A stretch of 63,275 nucleotides of DNA from Bacteroidota bacterium. GTDB lineage: Bacteria > Bacteroidota > Bacteroidia > Chitinophagales > Chitinophagaceae. Made by a program: the position numbers and the translations under genes. The notes below the pieces were generated by a model, which did not search any database, was not told the DNA's origin, and worked only from the letters and a program-made list of their open reading frames with translations. Of the stretch, positions 34,876-43,242 are shown piece after piece. Location: assembly GCA_029558715.1 (NCBI GenBank), contig JAKQEA010000029.1, forward strand, positions 1-63,275, read 5' to 3'. How positions within the stretch are numbered: position 1 is the stretch's first letter; every line of letters begins with the position of its first letter.

Positions 34876-36891
34876 ATGAAACACTCTTTCTCCAAATCGC
34901 TTCTTGCCATATCATTGCTGGTAGCTGGTTTTGTGTGGCTACAGGGTTGTAAACCCAAAGGCACACAGTCTGCTGTTAGCGGAGATGCGGCTGCAAAAGC
35001 ATATGTAGCCCCTGGTAAATATGATGAGTTCTACAATTTTGTTTCCGGTGGTTTTAGCGGACAAATGTCTGTTTATGGTTTGCCTTCCGGTCGTTTATTC
35101 CGTGTGATTCCTGTGTTTTCCGTTGATCCTGAAAAAGGATGGGGTTACAGCGAAGAAACCAAACCAATGCTGAATACTTCGCATGGGTTTGTTCCCTGGG
35201 ATGACCTGCACCATATTGCACTATCAGTTACCAAAAGTGAGCATGATGGCCGCTGGGCATTCGGTAATGCGAACAATACACCCCGTATTGCCCGCATTGA
35301 TCTGAAAACTTTCCGTACTGCTGAAATTATAGAAATTCCCAACAGTGCAGGTAACCACTCTTCCCCTTTCATCACTGAAAATTCAGAGTATGTAGTGGCC
35401 GGTACAAGATTTAGCGTACCCATTGGCAACAAACTGGATGTTCCTATCAACACCTACAAAGAAAACTTCAAAGGCACCGTTAGTTTTATTGGTGTTGACA
35501 AAACATCAGGAGAAATGAATGTTGCTTTCCAGATATTAACTCCCGGAATCAACTTCGATCTTGCCCGTGCGGGTAAAGGGAAATCAGCCGGTTGGTTCTT
35601 TTTTAGCTGCTATAATTCTGAAAAAGCCAACACATTGCTGGAAGTAAACGCCTCGCAAAAAGACAAAGATTTTATCATGGCTGTGAACTGGAAAAAAGCG
35701 GAGGAATATGCGAAAGCCGGTAAAGGAGTAAAAAAGGCTGTTCGCTATGCTCATAATAAATATGATGATAACACACATAGTGCTACTTCTACTATCATGA
35801 ATGAAGTACTGGTTCTTGATCCCAAAGATTGTCCTGACATGATTTACTTTATGCCATGTCCGAAATCACCACACGGATGTGATACAGATCCAACAGGCGA
35901 ATACATTGTCGGCAGTGGAAAACTGGCAGCAGTGATCCCTGTTTTCTCTTTCACCAAGATACAGGATGCAATTGCTAAAAAGAATTATGATGGTGAATAT
36001 GATGGCATCCCTGTATTGAAATATGAGGCTGTTTTACATGGTGAGGTATCAAAACCTGGTCTTGGCCCTTTACACACCGAATTTGATGGTAATGGGAATG
36101 CCTATACTTCTTTCTTTGTATCATCCGAAATCGTAAAATGGAGTGTAAAAGATCTGAAAGTACTTGACCGTGTACCAACTTATTATTCAATTGGACACTT
36201 ATCAGTACCGGGTGGTCCGACTAAAAAGCCCTGGGGCAAATATGTTATCGCTTATAATAAGATTACTAAAGACCGTTATCTCCCTACCGGACCTGAACTG
36301 ACACAAAGTGCCCAGCTCTATGATATCAGTGGAGATAAAATGAAATTGATTCTTGACTTCCCCACTATCGGTGAACCACACTATGCAGAAGCTATCCCTG
36401 CTGAAATGATTATGAAAAACAGCCGGAAAATATTCAAGCTGGAAGAAAATAAACACCCTTATATAGCAATGGGCGAAGGCAAAACAAAAGTGGAACGAAA
36501 AGGTAATGAAGTGCATGTTTATATGACTGCTATCCGTTCTCACATCACACCCGATAATATTGAAGGTGTTAAACTTGGAGAAACCGTTTATTTTCATGTA
36601 ACCAACCTGGAACAGGACTGGGATGTGCCACACGGATTTGCAGTAAAAGGAATCAGTAATGCAGAATTGCTCATCATGCCGGGTGAAACACAAACATTAA
36701 AATGGACACCTGAAAAAGCAGGCGTCTATCCAATGTATTGTACCGATTTCTGCTCTGCATTGCACCAGGAAATGCAGGGATATATCAGAATCAGCCCTGC
36801 CGGTTCAAATGTGCCATTATTATTCAGTACCGGCACTAATTTACCAGCAGTTACAGCTCCTGCGGCAACTGAAAAACCTGCAACCAAATAA
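34876..36891 (+). CDS. nosZ: Nitrous-oxide reductase, clade II-like, predicted lipoprotein
   Basis: A 671-residue enzyme reducing N2O to N2. The N-terminal signal lacks a twin arginine and ends in lipobox LQGC (Cys25), so it is predicted to be Sec-exported and lipid-anchored. The beta-propeller half carries CuZ histidines (DDLHHIALS, SEHDGRWAF, CPKSPHGCD, LHTEFDGN, SIGHLSV). The C-terminal cupredoxin domain has the CuA ligands in VPHGF, CTDFCSALHQEM. Electron donor is probably the cytochrome encoded just upstream. A hairpin follows the gene. Confidence 0.95.
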   Translation: MKHSFSKSLLAISLLVAGFVWLQGCKPKGTQSAVSGDAAAKAYVAPGKYDEFYNFVSGGFSGQMSVYGLPSGRLFRVIPVFSVDPEKGWGYSEETKPMLNTSHGFVPWDDLHHIALSVTKSEHDGRWAFGNANNTPRIARIDLKTFRTAEIIEIPNSAGNHSSPFITENSEYVVAGTRFSVPIGNKLDVPINTYKENFKGTVSFIGVDKTSGEMNVAFQILTPGINFDLARAGKGKSAGWFFFSCYNSEKANTLLEVNASQKDKDFIMAVNWKKAEEYAKAGKGVKKAVRYAHNKYDDNTHSATSTIMNEVLVLDPKDCPDMIYFMPCPKSPHGCDTDPTGEYIVGSGKLAAVIPVFSFTKIQDAIAKKNYDGEYDGIPVLKYEAVLHGEVSKPGLGPLHTEFDGNGNAYTSFFVSSEIVKWSVKDLKVLDRVPTYYSIGHLSVPGGPTKKPWGKYVIAYNKITKDRYLPTGPELTQSAQLYDISGDKMKLILDFPTIGEPHYAEAIPAEMIMKNSRKIFKLEENKHPYIAMGEGKTKVERKGNEVHVYMTAIRSHITPDNIEGVKLGETVYFHVTNLEQDWDVPHGFAVKGISNAELLIMPGETQTLKWTPEKAGVYPMYCTDFCSALHQEMQGYIRISPAGSNVPLLFSTGTNLPAVTAPAATEKPATK

Positions 36892-36897
36892 AATAAG

Positions 36898-36935
36898 TAT
36901 AGCAGCGCTGTAATCAACGCTGCTATATATAAATT
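36898..36935 (+). terminator. Hairpin after nosZ
   Basis: TATAGCAGCG and CGCTGCTATA form a perfect 10-bp stem with a 10-nt loop, then TATAAATTTT. The weak T-run suggests partial termination, or a 3' end that protects nosZ mRNA. Confidence 0.55.
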
Positions 36936-36956
36936 TTCATACAAAAAATAAACGTT

Positions 36957-37520
36957 ATGAAAAAGATATTCAACCTGATATTCTTTGCAACTGCACTCTT
37001 TATGATTAGTTGCGGCAATAATAAAACATCAGAAGCAGGCACCTCCACTGATGCCGCGGTGCCGGCCGGCGGGCAGGAAAATGTAAAGGATGATGTATCA
37101 ACTCCTGATGTAGTTAAAGTGGCCGTAGGTTCAAAAGACCATACCACACTCGTTGCGGCCTTAAAACAGGCAGAGCTTGTTACCTCACTGGCTAACGCTG
37201 GTCCATTCACTGTGTTTGCACCAACTAATGCGGCTTTTGACAAGCTGCCTGCCGGTACGGTAGATGGATTAATGAAAGATGATAAAAAAGCAGACCTGCA
37301 GAATATTCTGCAATATCATGTGACCACCTCTGCTTTGGATGTAAAATTTTTAACTGATGGCATGACGCTGGGAATGGTAAATGGAGATAATGCTACTATA
37401 AGTATAAAAGATGGAAAAACAATACTGAATGGCAGTGCAACAATTATCGCCTCTGTTCGTGCCTCAAACGGATGGGTGCATGTTATTGATGCAGTATTAC
37501 TTCCCCCGGCAAAGAAATAA
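36957..37520 (+). CDS. Fasciclin-domain lipoprotein within the nos cluster
   Basis: A 187-residue lipoprotein (lipobox FMISC, Cys19) with a short linker and one complete FAS1 domain (LVAALKQAELVTSLANAGPFTVFAPTNAAFDKLP...LQYHVTTSALDVK...GWVHVIDAVLLP). FAS1 domains mediate adhesion or protein contacts. Its place between nosZ and the next nos genes suggests a structural or assembly role, but a passenger gene remains possible. Hairpins on both sides could set its level separately. Confidence 0.85.
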   Translation: MKKIFNLIFFATALFMISCGNNKTSEAGTSTDAAVPAGGQENVKDDVSTPDVVKVAVGSKDHTTLVAALKQAELVTSLANAGPFTVFAPTNAAFDKLPAGTVDGLMKDDKKADLQNILQYHVTTSALDVKFLTDGMTLGMVNGDNATISIKDGKTILNGSATIIASVRASNGWVHVIDAVLLPPAKK

Positions 37521-37560
37521 TTGAATGGTGTTGCGTTTTTTCATTGTACACTTTCACATA

Positions 37561-37592
37561 CTTCCGGGGGGCAATACCCCGGGAGTTTTTTA
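37561..37592 (+). terminator. Terminator after the fasciclin gene
   Basis: CTTCCGGGG (37561-37569) pairs with CCCCGGGAG (37577-37585; one T-G wobble) across a 7-nt loop, followed by TTTTTT. Confidence 0.65.
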
Positions 37593-37602
37593 AGAAATCA
37601 AT

Positions 37603-38193
37603 ATGAACAACAAACTCAGTGTAACATCCAGGATATTAGTCGCTTTTGCTTCCGGTGCTTTGATCGCAGCATTCTTCCTGCCCGTATGGCGTATTGATCT
37701 ATTTGCGCCACAATATCCTGAAGGACTAATGATGAATATCTGGATAAATGGATTATCAGGCGATGTAGAGATCATTAATGGTTTGAACCACTATATCGGT
37801 ATGAAGCATATCAGTGTCGATATGTTCCCCGAATTTAAATTCCTACCCTACGTAGTGGGTTTCTTTATGTTGCTCGGTATGCTTGTAGCTGTTACTGGCA
37901 ACAGGAAATTTTTACTTTTTTATCTTATTCTCACAGCTATTGGTGGTGCACTTGCTATGTACGATTTTTATCAGTGGGGATACGACTATGGTCACAATCT
38001 TGATCCCAGTGCAGCTATACAGGTACCCGGCCTTTCCTATCAGCCTCCATTATTTGGTCACAAAAGATTATTGAACTTTGACGCCTACTCATTTCCGGAT
38101 GTGGGAGGTTGGGTAGTAATCGGTGCGGCTGTTCTTGCTTTTGGAGTCTGGTTTGCTGAATGGTATCATCAACGTAAAAAAAATAAAAAATGA
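37603..38193 (+). CDS. Four-TM membrane protein of the nos cluster
   Basis: A 196-residue inner-membrane protein. TM helices lie at about residues 10-28, 80-98, 104-121 and 166-185, with a large periplasmic loop after TM1 (QYPEGLMMNIWINGLSGDVEIINGLNHYIG; reading in two parts) and another carrying His and Tyr residues before TM4. I recall unnamed proteins of this type between nosZ and nosL in Bacteroidota. It overlaps nosL by 4 bp. A role in copper delivery or NosZ maturation is plausible inference. Confidence 0.75.
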   Translation: MNNKLSVTSRILVAFASGALIAAFFLPVWRIDLFAPQYPEGLMMNIWINGLSGDVEIINGLNHYIGMKHISVDMFPEFKFLPYVVGFFMLLGMLVAVTGNRKFLLFYLILTAIGGALAMYDFYQWGYDYGHNLDPSAAIQVPGLSYQPPLFGHKRLLNFDAYSFPDVGGWVVIGAAVLAFGVWFAEWYHQRKKNKK

Positions 38194-38630
38194 AATTTCC
38201 GGTAATTATATCACTGGCGATTCTGGCACCGGCCCTTTTTTCCTGTTCTGCACAGCCTGAACCATTTAAATATGGAAAAGATCTTTGTCACACCTGTAAA
38301 ATGAGCATAATAGATCCAAAATTTGGCTGTCAGCTAATTACAAATAAGGGGAAAATTTTCAAATTTGATGATGTCATTTGTATGTCACTGTTTATCAAAT
38401 CAGGTTCAGTCGAAGAGAGAGATGTAAAACAGCAGGTTGTTATTAATTTTGAAAAGGAAAATGACTTCCTTGATGTCAATAAAACATTCTTTGTTGTTGC
38501 TCCCGGGATAAAGAGTCCTATGGGCAGTCATGCAGCCGCATTTGCCAATAAAGAAGCTGCCGAAAAATTTAACACTGGTAAAACCGGTACAATACTTACA
38601 TGGAAAGAATTACTGCTGAAACTTGACTAA
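38190..38630 (+). CDS. nosL: NosL copper chaperone lipoprotein
   Basis: A 146-residue lipoprotein (lipobox ALFSC, Cys19). The NosL signature is visible: KDLCHTCKMSIIDPKFGCQLIT, then KFDDVICM, and a C-terminal GSHAAAFANKEAAEKF segment. NosL binds Cu(I) and supplies the CuZ site of NosZ together with NosDFY. Translation is coupled to the upstream membrane protein (ATGA overlap). nosD follows at 4 bp. Confidence 0.92.
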   Translation: MKFPVIISLAILAPALFSCSAQPEPFKYGKDLCHTCKMSIIDPKFGCQLITNKGKIFKFDDVICMSLFIKSGSVEERDVKQQVVINFEKENDFLDVNKTFFVVAPGIKSPMGSHAAAFANKEAAEKFNTGKTGTILTWKELLLKLD

Positions 38631-38633
38631 TAA

Positions 38634-39866
38634 ATGAAGTATTTTTTTACCATAGTATTCTCTTTTCTCCTCCTTATTTCCTTTGGCAATACGATAATTG
38701 TCGGCCCTGCGCAGCCGATTCGTTCTCTAAAAAAAGCGATAGAGGCAGCAAGGGATAAAGACACTATCCTTATACTATCGGGGATATATAAAGAAGGAAG
38801 CATTATAGTTACCAAATCACTGACTTTAATAGGAGAAAAAAATACAGTGCTCGATGGTGAAAAAAAATATGAAATACTTCTTATCAGCGGAAACAATGTA
38901 GTGGTAAAGGGAATTCAGTTCCGAAATTCCGGCTACTCTGCCATGAATGACTTTGCATCAATCAAACTGGTTGACTGCAACAATGTGACACTGGAAAATA
39001 ATACGGTTATCCACTCCTATTTTGCAATTCACATTTCCAACACTACTAATGCCATTATCCGTGGCAATAAGATCACCGGAATCCCAACATCAGAACAACT
39101 GACAGGCAATGGCATTCATCTTTGGAAATCTAATAATGCCGTGATTGAAAACAACCACATACAAGGTCACAGAGATGGAATCTACTTTGAGTTTGTGACG
39201 CAATCACAAATCAGAAATAACCTGAGTGAAAAAAATATCCGCTATGGCCTACACTTCATGTTTTCCAATGACGATAATTACCTGCATAATACTTTCAGAA
39301 ATAACGGGGCCGGGGTGGCTGTAATGTACTCCAAAAGGGTACGAATGGAAAAAAATCATTTCGAGGAAAATTGGGGGGCTTCAGCCTATGGAATTCTATT
39401 GAAAGATATTACCGACAGCCATATTCTTCTGAACACTTTTCATAAAAACACAGTTGGTGTATACATGGAGGGCAGCAGTCGTATTGAGATACAAAAAAAC
39501 AGTTTCAAGAATAACGGATGGGCCATAAAAGTACAGGCCAGCTGCGATGACAATATATTTCACCATAACAATTTTACCGGGAACAGTTTTGATGTAGGTA
39601 CCAACGGTACTATGGTACTGAACAAATTCTATAATAATTATTGGGATAAATATGACGGTTATGATATCAACAAAGATGGCATTGGTGATATTTCATACCA
39701 TCCTGTCAGCATGTATTCTATGATAATTGAGCAAAACCCAACTACACTCATGCTGTTTAGAAGTTTTATGGTATCGCTGCTGGACAAAGCAGAAAAAGCT
39801 ATTCCAAGCCTTACACCGGAGAATCTTTTTGATGACAAACCAATGATGAAAATGCTGAAATTATGA
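38634..39866 (+). CDS. nosD: NosD copper-site maturation protein
   Basis: A 410-residue periplasmic protein with a signal peptide and a right-handed beta-helix made of CASH-type repeats (e.g. NVTLENNTVIHSYFAIHIS, NAVIENNHIQGHRDGIYFE, RIEIQKNSFKNNGWAIKV). NosD works with the NosFY ABC transporter and NosL to build the CuZ cluster. Length is typical. Its stop overlaps the nosF start by 4 bp. Confidence 0.93.
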   Translation: MKYFFTIVFSFLLLISFGNTIIVGPAQPIRSLKKAIEAARDKDTILILSGIYKEGSIIVTKSLTLIGEKNTVLDGEKKYEILLISGNNVVVKGIQFRNSGYSAMNDFASIKLVDCNNVTLENNTVIHSYFAIHISNTTNAIIRGNKITGIPTSEQLTGNGIHLWKSNNAVIENNHIQGHRDGIYFEFVTQSQIRNNLSEKNIRYGLHFMFSNDDNYLHNTFRNNGAGVAVMYSKRVRMEKNHFEENWGASAYGILLKDITDSHILLNTFHKNTVGVYMEGSSRIEIQKNSFKNNGWAIKVQASCDDNIFHHNNFTGNSFDVGTNGTMVLNKFYNNYWDKYDGYDINKDGIGDISYHPVSMYSMIIEQNPTTLMLFRSFMVSLLDKAEKAIPSLTPENLFDDKPMMKMLKL

Positions 39867-40633
39867 TCCGTATCGAACATATCAATAAAAAATTCAGGAG
39901 GCTGCAGGCACTTGATGATATATCCGCCAATTTTGACAAAGGGCAGGTAATATCATTGATCGGGCCAAACGGGTCAGGTAAAACAACGCTGATAAAATCG
40001 ATTCTGGGTATGGTAAAACCTGACGGTGGAAAAATATTCGTCAAAGATCAGCCGGTAAACGGAGACCCGGCTTACCGGAAAGATATTGGTTATATGCCCC
40101 AGATAGGCCGCTACCCCGATAATATGAAAGTCGGGCAATTATTTGAAATGATGAAAAAGATCAGAAATGTAACTGAAAAAGAAATCGATAATAACCTCGT
40201 TTTACAATTCAATATCCCTGCTATTTACGAAAAACCGATGCGTACATTGAGCGGTGGTACCCGGCAAAAAGTCAGTGCTGCTCTCGCTTTTCTTTTCAAC
40301 CCAGCTATTCTTATTCTTGACGAGCCCACTGCCGGCCTCGACCCTCTTTCTTCAGAAATATTGAAAGACAAGATCATCAGTGAAAAGAAAAAGAATAAAC
40401 TGATCCTTATCACATCACATGTACTCAGCGACCTGGAAGAATTAACCACTCATATCATGTACCTGCAGGAAGGAAAAATGCAGTTCTTAAAAGATCTTGG
40501 AACATTACAGGAAGAAACAGGTGAGATAAAACTCAGTAAAGCCATTGCAAAAGTGATGAGAGGATATGAAACTGACAATAAATGGATCGACCAGATATTT
40601 CTGGCGGAGAAGAAAGATGAAAGAATCTATTAA
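39863..40633 (+). CDS. nosF: NosF ABC transporter ATPase
   Basis: A 256-residue ABC ATPase: Walker A GPNGSGKTTLIKS, signature LSGGTRQKVSAALAF, Walker B LILDEPTAGLDP and switch histidine in LITSHVLSDLE. It energises NosY/NosD for NosZ maturation. It is translationally coupled to nosD, and nosY follows 11 bp later. Confidence 0.93.
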   Translation: MIRIEHINKKFRRLQALDDISANFDKGQVISLIGPNGSGKTTLIKSILGMVKPDGGKIFVKDQPVNGDPAYRKDIGYMPQIGRYPDNMKVGQLFEMMKKIRNVTEKEIDNNLVLQFNIPAIYEKPMRTLSGGTRQKVSAALAFLFNPAILILDEPTAGLDPLSSEILKDKIISEKKKNKLILITSHVLSDLEELTTHIMYLQEGKMQFLKDLGTLQEETGEIKLSKAIAKVMRGYETDNKWIDQIFLAEKKDERIY

Positions 40634-40644
40634 ATCGAATCAAA

Positions 40645-41412
40645 ATGCTTAAGCTATCCAGGTACGTTTTATATGATATACTCAGGAATAAGATAGTTAT
40701 TGCTTATACCCTGTTTCTTTTCATTGTTTCTTTCAGCATGTTCCGGATGGAAGAAAACAGCAGCAAGGCTATACTTAGCCTGCTAAATATTGTACTGATA
40801 GTTTTGCCATTGATCAGCCTCATATTTACTACTATCCATTATTACAATTCATATGAATTCATCGAGCTGATGCTTTCACAACCATTGAGCCGGACAAGGA
40901 TTTTGTTAAGTGAGTTTGGAGGAGTATGTATTTCCCTTCTCAGCGCATTCTGGATCGGAGTGGGTGTTCCGGTTTTACTATTTTCTGCTGATGACACAGG
41001 TTTTGCTTTATTATTTACTGGTACTGCGCTTACTATTGTGTTCACCAGCATTGCATTCCTGGCTTCAGTCAGGTCAAAAGACAAGGCAAGAGGAATTGGC
41101 TTTGCACTTCTACTTTGGTTTTATTTCGCCCTTATCTATGACGGGCTGGTGCTACTGATCCTGTTTGCCTTTAGCGATTATCCCATGGAAAAGTTCACTT
41201 TATTGCTTTCTGCCCTTAATCCGATCGACCTGGGCCGCATTTTCATTATGCTCAAGATGGATATCAGCGCTTTGATGGGCTACACAGGTGCGTTATATAA
41301 AGATTTCTTTGGCAGTGGAAAGGGTGTGCTCTTTACTACTGTAATCATGTTGTTATGGGCGGCTATTCCGCTATGGCTGGCTGTCAAAAGCTTCAGAAAA
41401 AAAGATATGTAA
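40645..41412 (+). CDS. nosY: NosY ABC-2 type permease
   Basis: A 255-residue membrane protein with about six TM helices, beginning YVLYDILRNKIVIAYTLFLFIVS in the NosY manner and carrying FIELMLSQPLSRTRILLSEFGG in the first cytoplasmic loop. It forms the membrane part of NosDFY. It is the last gene of the core nos set; a ric gene follows 28 bp later on the same strand. Confidence 0.9.
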   Translation: MLKLSRYVLYDILRNKIVIAYTLFLFIVSFSMFRMEENSSKAILSLLNIVLIVLPLISLIFTTIHYYNSYEFIELMLSQPLSRTRILLSEFGGVCISLLSAFWIGVGVPVLLFSADDTGFALLFTGTALTIVFTSIAFLASVRSKDKARGIGFALLLWFYFALIYDGLVLLILFAFSDYPMEKFTLLLSALNPIDLGRIFIMLKMDISALMGYTGALYKDFFGSGKGVLFTTVIMLLWAAIPLWLAVKSFRKKDM

Positions 41413-41440
41413 ACAACTATTTAATTCTAAATACTTTATC

Positions 41441-42181
41441 ATGAATGAACTAATGAACAAAAGCCTGGCACAAATAGTTACAGGTAATCACCGGTCAGCA
41501 GCCGTATTTGAAAAATATCACCTTGATTTTTGCTGCAAAGGAAAACGTTCACTCAAGCAAGCCTGTGATGAACAGAATATTTCAGTAGAAGAATTACTGC
41601 CCGAACTGGAAAAGGTCTCCGCTGCTTCCGGTATTACATCCGGATACCCCTTTGATAAATTAACCCAGGCTCAATTGATCGATTATATTGTATCTACTCA
41701 CCATGCTTATATAAAAAATGAGCTGCCTCAGCTACTGACTTATGCTGAAAAAGTAGCCTCAAAACATGGAGAACGTCATCCTGAGCTTTTTAAAATATTT
41801 GAACTGGTGGCAGCAATAAAAGAGGAAATGGAACTGCATATGAAAAAAGAAGAACAGGTACTTTTTCCCCGCATTCAGGAAATTGAAACTATAACTGCAC
41901 AACAAAAAGAGAATCCCCAATTGAATATCAATTACCTGCAGGCTCCAATCAGTATTATGGAACAGGAACATGATCATGCCGGAGCTTTAACAGCCGAAAT
42001 AAGGAAATTGACAACTAATTACATTCCGCCGCAGGATGCCTGCACAACCTATAAATTGTTGTTCGCATCATTACAGGCATTTGAAACGGACCTGCACCAG
42101 CATGTACACCTGGAAAATAACCTGCTGTTTCCAAAAGCTATTGGAATGTTCGACAGAATGAACAAACCATCGCTCAATTAG
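41441..42181 (+). CDS. ric: Iron-sulfur cluster repair di-iron protein (Ric/ScdA), copy 1
   Basis: A 246-residue protein with the N-terminal DUF542 domain (FEKYHLDFCCKGKRSLKQAC) and a hemerythrin-like domain whose iron ligands appear in STHHAYIKNELP, HMKKEEQVLFPRI, EQEHDHAGAL and HQHVHLENNLLFPKA. Ric repairs iron-sulfur clusters damaged by NO or oxidants. The usual FCCGG is FCCKG here. Being 28 bp after nosY, it is probably in the nos transcript. A second copy lies at 55210-55965. Confidence 0.92.
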   Translation: MNELMNKSLAQIVTGNHRSAAVFEKYHLDFCCKGKRSLKQACDEQNISVEELLPELEKVSAASGITSGYPFDKLTQAQLIDYIVSTHHAYIKNELPQLLTYAEKVASKHGERHPELFKIFELVAAIKEEMELHMKKEEQVLFPRIQEIETITAQQKENPQLNINYLQAPISIMEQEHDHAGALTAEIRKLTTNYIPPQDACTTYKLLFASLQAFETDLHQHVHLENNLLFPKAIGMFDRMNKPSLN

Positions 42182-42242
42182 CATTCCAATTCCTGAATGT
42201 ACGGCAGCCGTGTTCTCCGGAGCATGGCTGCTCTATTTTAAC

Positions 42243-42276
42243 TGATAAAAATCATAGAATAAATGCACTAATGTCA
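42243..42276 (+). promoter_or_regulatory. Tandem Crp/Fnr-type boxes upstream of hsp20
   Basis: Box 1 TGATAAAAATCA (42243-42254) is a perfect dyad. Box 2 GCACTAATGTCA (42265-42276) matches the second box at 56108 in 10 of 12 positions, and the spacing is the same 22 bp. Unlike the other promoters, I see no TAnnTTTG-like sequence 23 bp downstream. Confidence 0.5.
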
Positions 42277-42346
42277 TTGTTTTCCCCGTATACGACAGTT
42301 GAACTTAGTAGAGCAAACAATATTGTTCACTTTTAAAATACAGTAT

Positions 42347-42802
42347 ATGGAAACCAAAGCACTTGACAAACCGAGGACTTCCTGGCCTACTATGTTTGAT
42401 ACAGGCTGGATGGATAAGTTTTTCAATGCTCCATTAGTAGACGAGTTTTTCAATTTCGGTAAAGTAATGAATGTCCCGGCTGTTAACGTAAGTGAAACAG
42501 ATAAGGAATTCAAACTGAACATCGCTGCTCCAGGTCTCGAGAAAAAAGATTTCAAAGTAGAAGCTATCGATGACATGCTGACTATCAGCGCTGAGCATGA
42601 AAGAGAAGAGAAAGAAGAGAAAAACGGACGTTTTAACCGCCGTGAATACAATTACAGCAGCTGGACCCGGAGTTTTACCCTTCCTGAAAACTGCGATGCA
42701 GGCAAGATTGATGCAGAATACAAAAATGGGGAATTGAAAATTGCTATTCCAAAGCTGGAAGTAAAAGAACCCAAAAAAGTAAAAAACATTTCTGTGAACT
42801 AA
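42347..42802 (+). CDS. Small heat-shock protein (Hsp20/alpha-crystallin)
   Basis: A 151-residue holdase chaperone. The alpha-crystallin domain covers about residues 43-137 (VNVSETDKEFKLNIAAPGLEKKDFKVEAID...) with FNRREYNYSSWTRSFTLPENCDAGKIDAEYKNGELKIAIPK. Start is the ATG at 42347; a TTG further upstream lies in the promoter region. It is preceded by Crp/Fnr-type boxes, which would tie it to low oxygen or nitrosative conditions, and is followed by a strong terminator. Confidence 0.9.
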   Translation: METKALDKPRTSWPTMFDTGWMDKFFNAPLVDEFFNFGKVMNVPAVNVSETDKEFKLNIAAPGLEKKDFKVEAIDDMLTISAEHEREEKEEKNGRFNRREYNYSSWTRSFTLPENCDAGKIDAEYKNGELKIAIPKLEVKEPKKVKNISVN

Positions 42803-42822
42803 CAGGATGGCCCGGAAGGGCG

Positions 42823-42860
42823 GCCCCCGCCAGTAGCTGAAAGGCGGGGGCTTATTTTTT
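42823..42860 (+). terminator. Strong terminator after hsp20
   Basis: GCCCCCGCC (42823-42831) and GGCGGGGGC (42843-42851) form a perfect 9-bp stem, then TTATTTTTT. Confidence 0.8.
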
Positions 42861-42879
42861 CATAGCAAAAAACACAATC

Positions 42880-43227
42880 ATGACAGCAATTGCCGGGGTC
42901 ATTTCATCTGCCATCAACATTGATGAGAATACCACAGAATATGTGGTCTATGTAGCTGTCCCTGGTATGCAAAGAGGAGACTTTAGTATTACAATAGGGC
43001 AGGGAGTACTGACTATTACAGCCGTTAAGAGTAAGGATTCACTGCATTGTTTCGGAGCACTCAAAAAAGAAGAAAAATCTATTCAGTGGACGGAAACCAT
43101 TGAACTGCCGGGGGATGCGGATACTGTAATGACAGCTGCTAATTACAGGAACGGAGAATTACAGATACACATTCCCAAAGGAGAAAAAGAGGAAAATAAT
43201 GAGCCTACAGAGGTTTTTGTGTATTAA
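42880..43227 (+). CDS. Second, short Hsp20-like protein
   Basis: A 115-residue protein that is little more than an alpha-crystallin domain (YVVYVAVPGMQRGDFSITIGQGVLTITA...IQWTETIELPGDADTVMTAANYRNGELQIHIPKG, in parts). It lacks the N-terminal arm used for oligomer assembly and the C-terminal IxI-type motif is not obvious. It lies just past the hsp20 terminator, so expression probably depends on read-through or its own promoter. Confidence 0.8.
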   Translation: MTAIAGVISSAINIDENTTEYVVYVAVPGMQRGDFSITIGQGVLTITAVKSKDSLHCFGALKKEEKSIQWTETIELPGDADTVMTAANYRNGELQIHIPKGEKEENNEPTEVFVY

Positions 43228-43242
43228 ATCATTAATGCCGGA

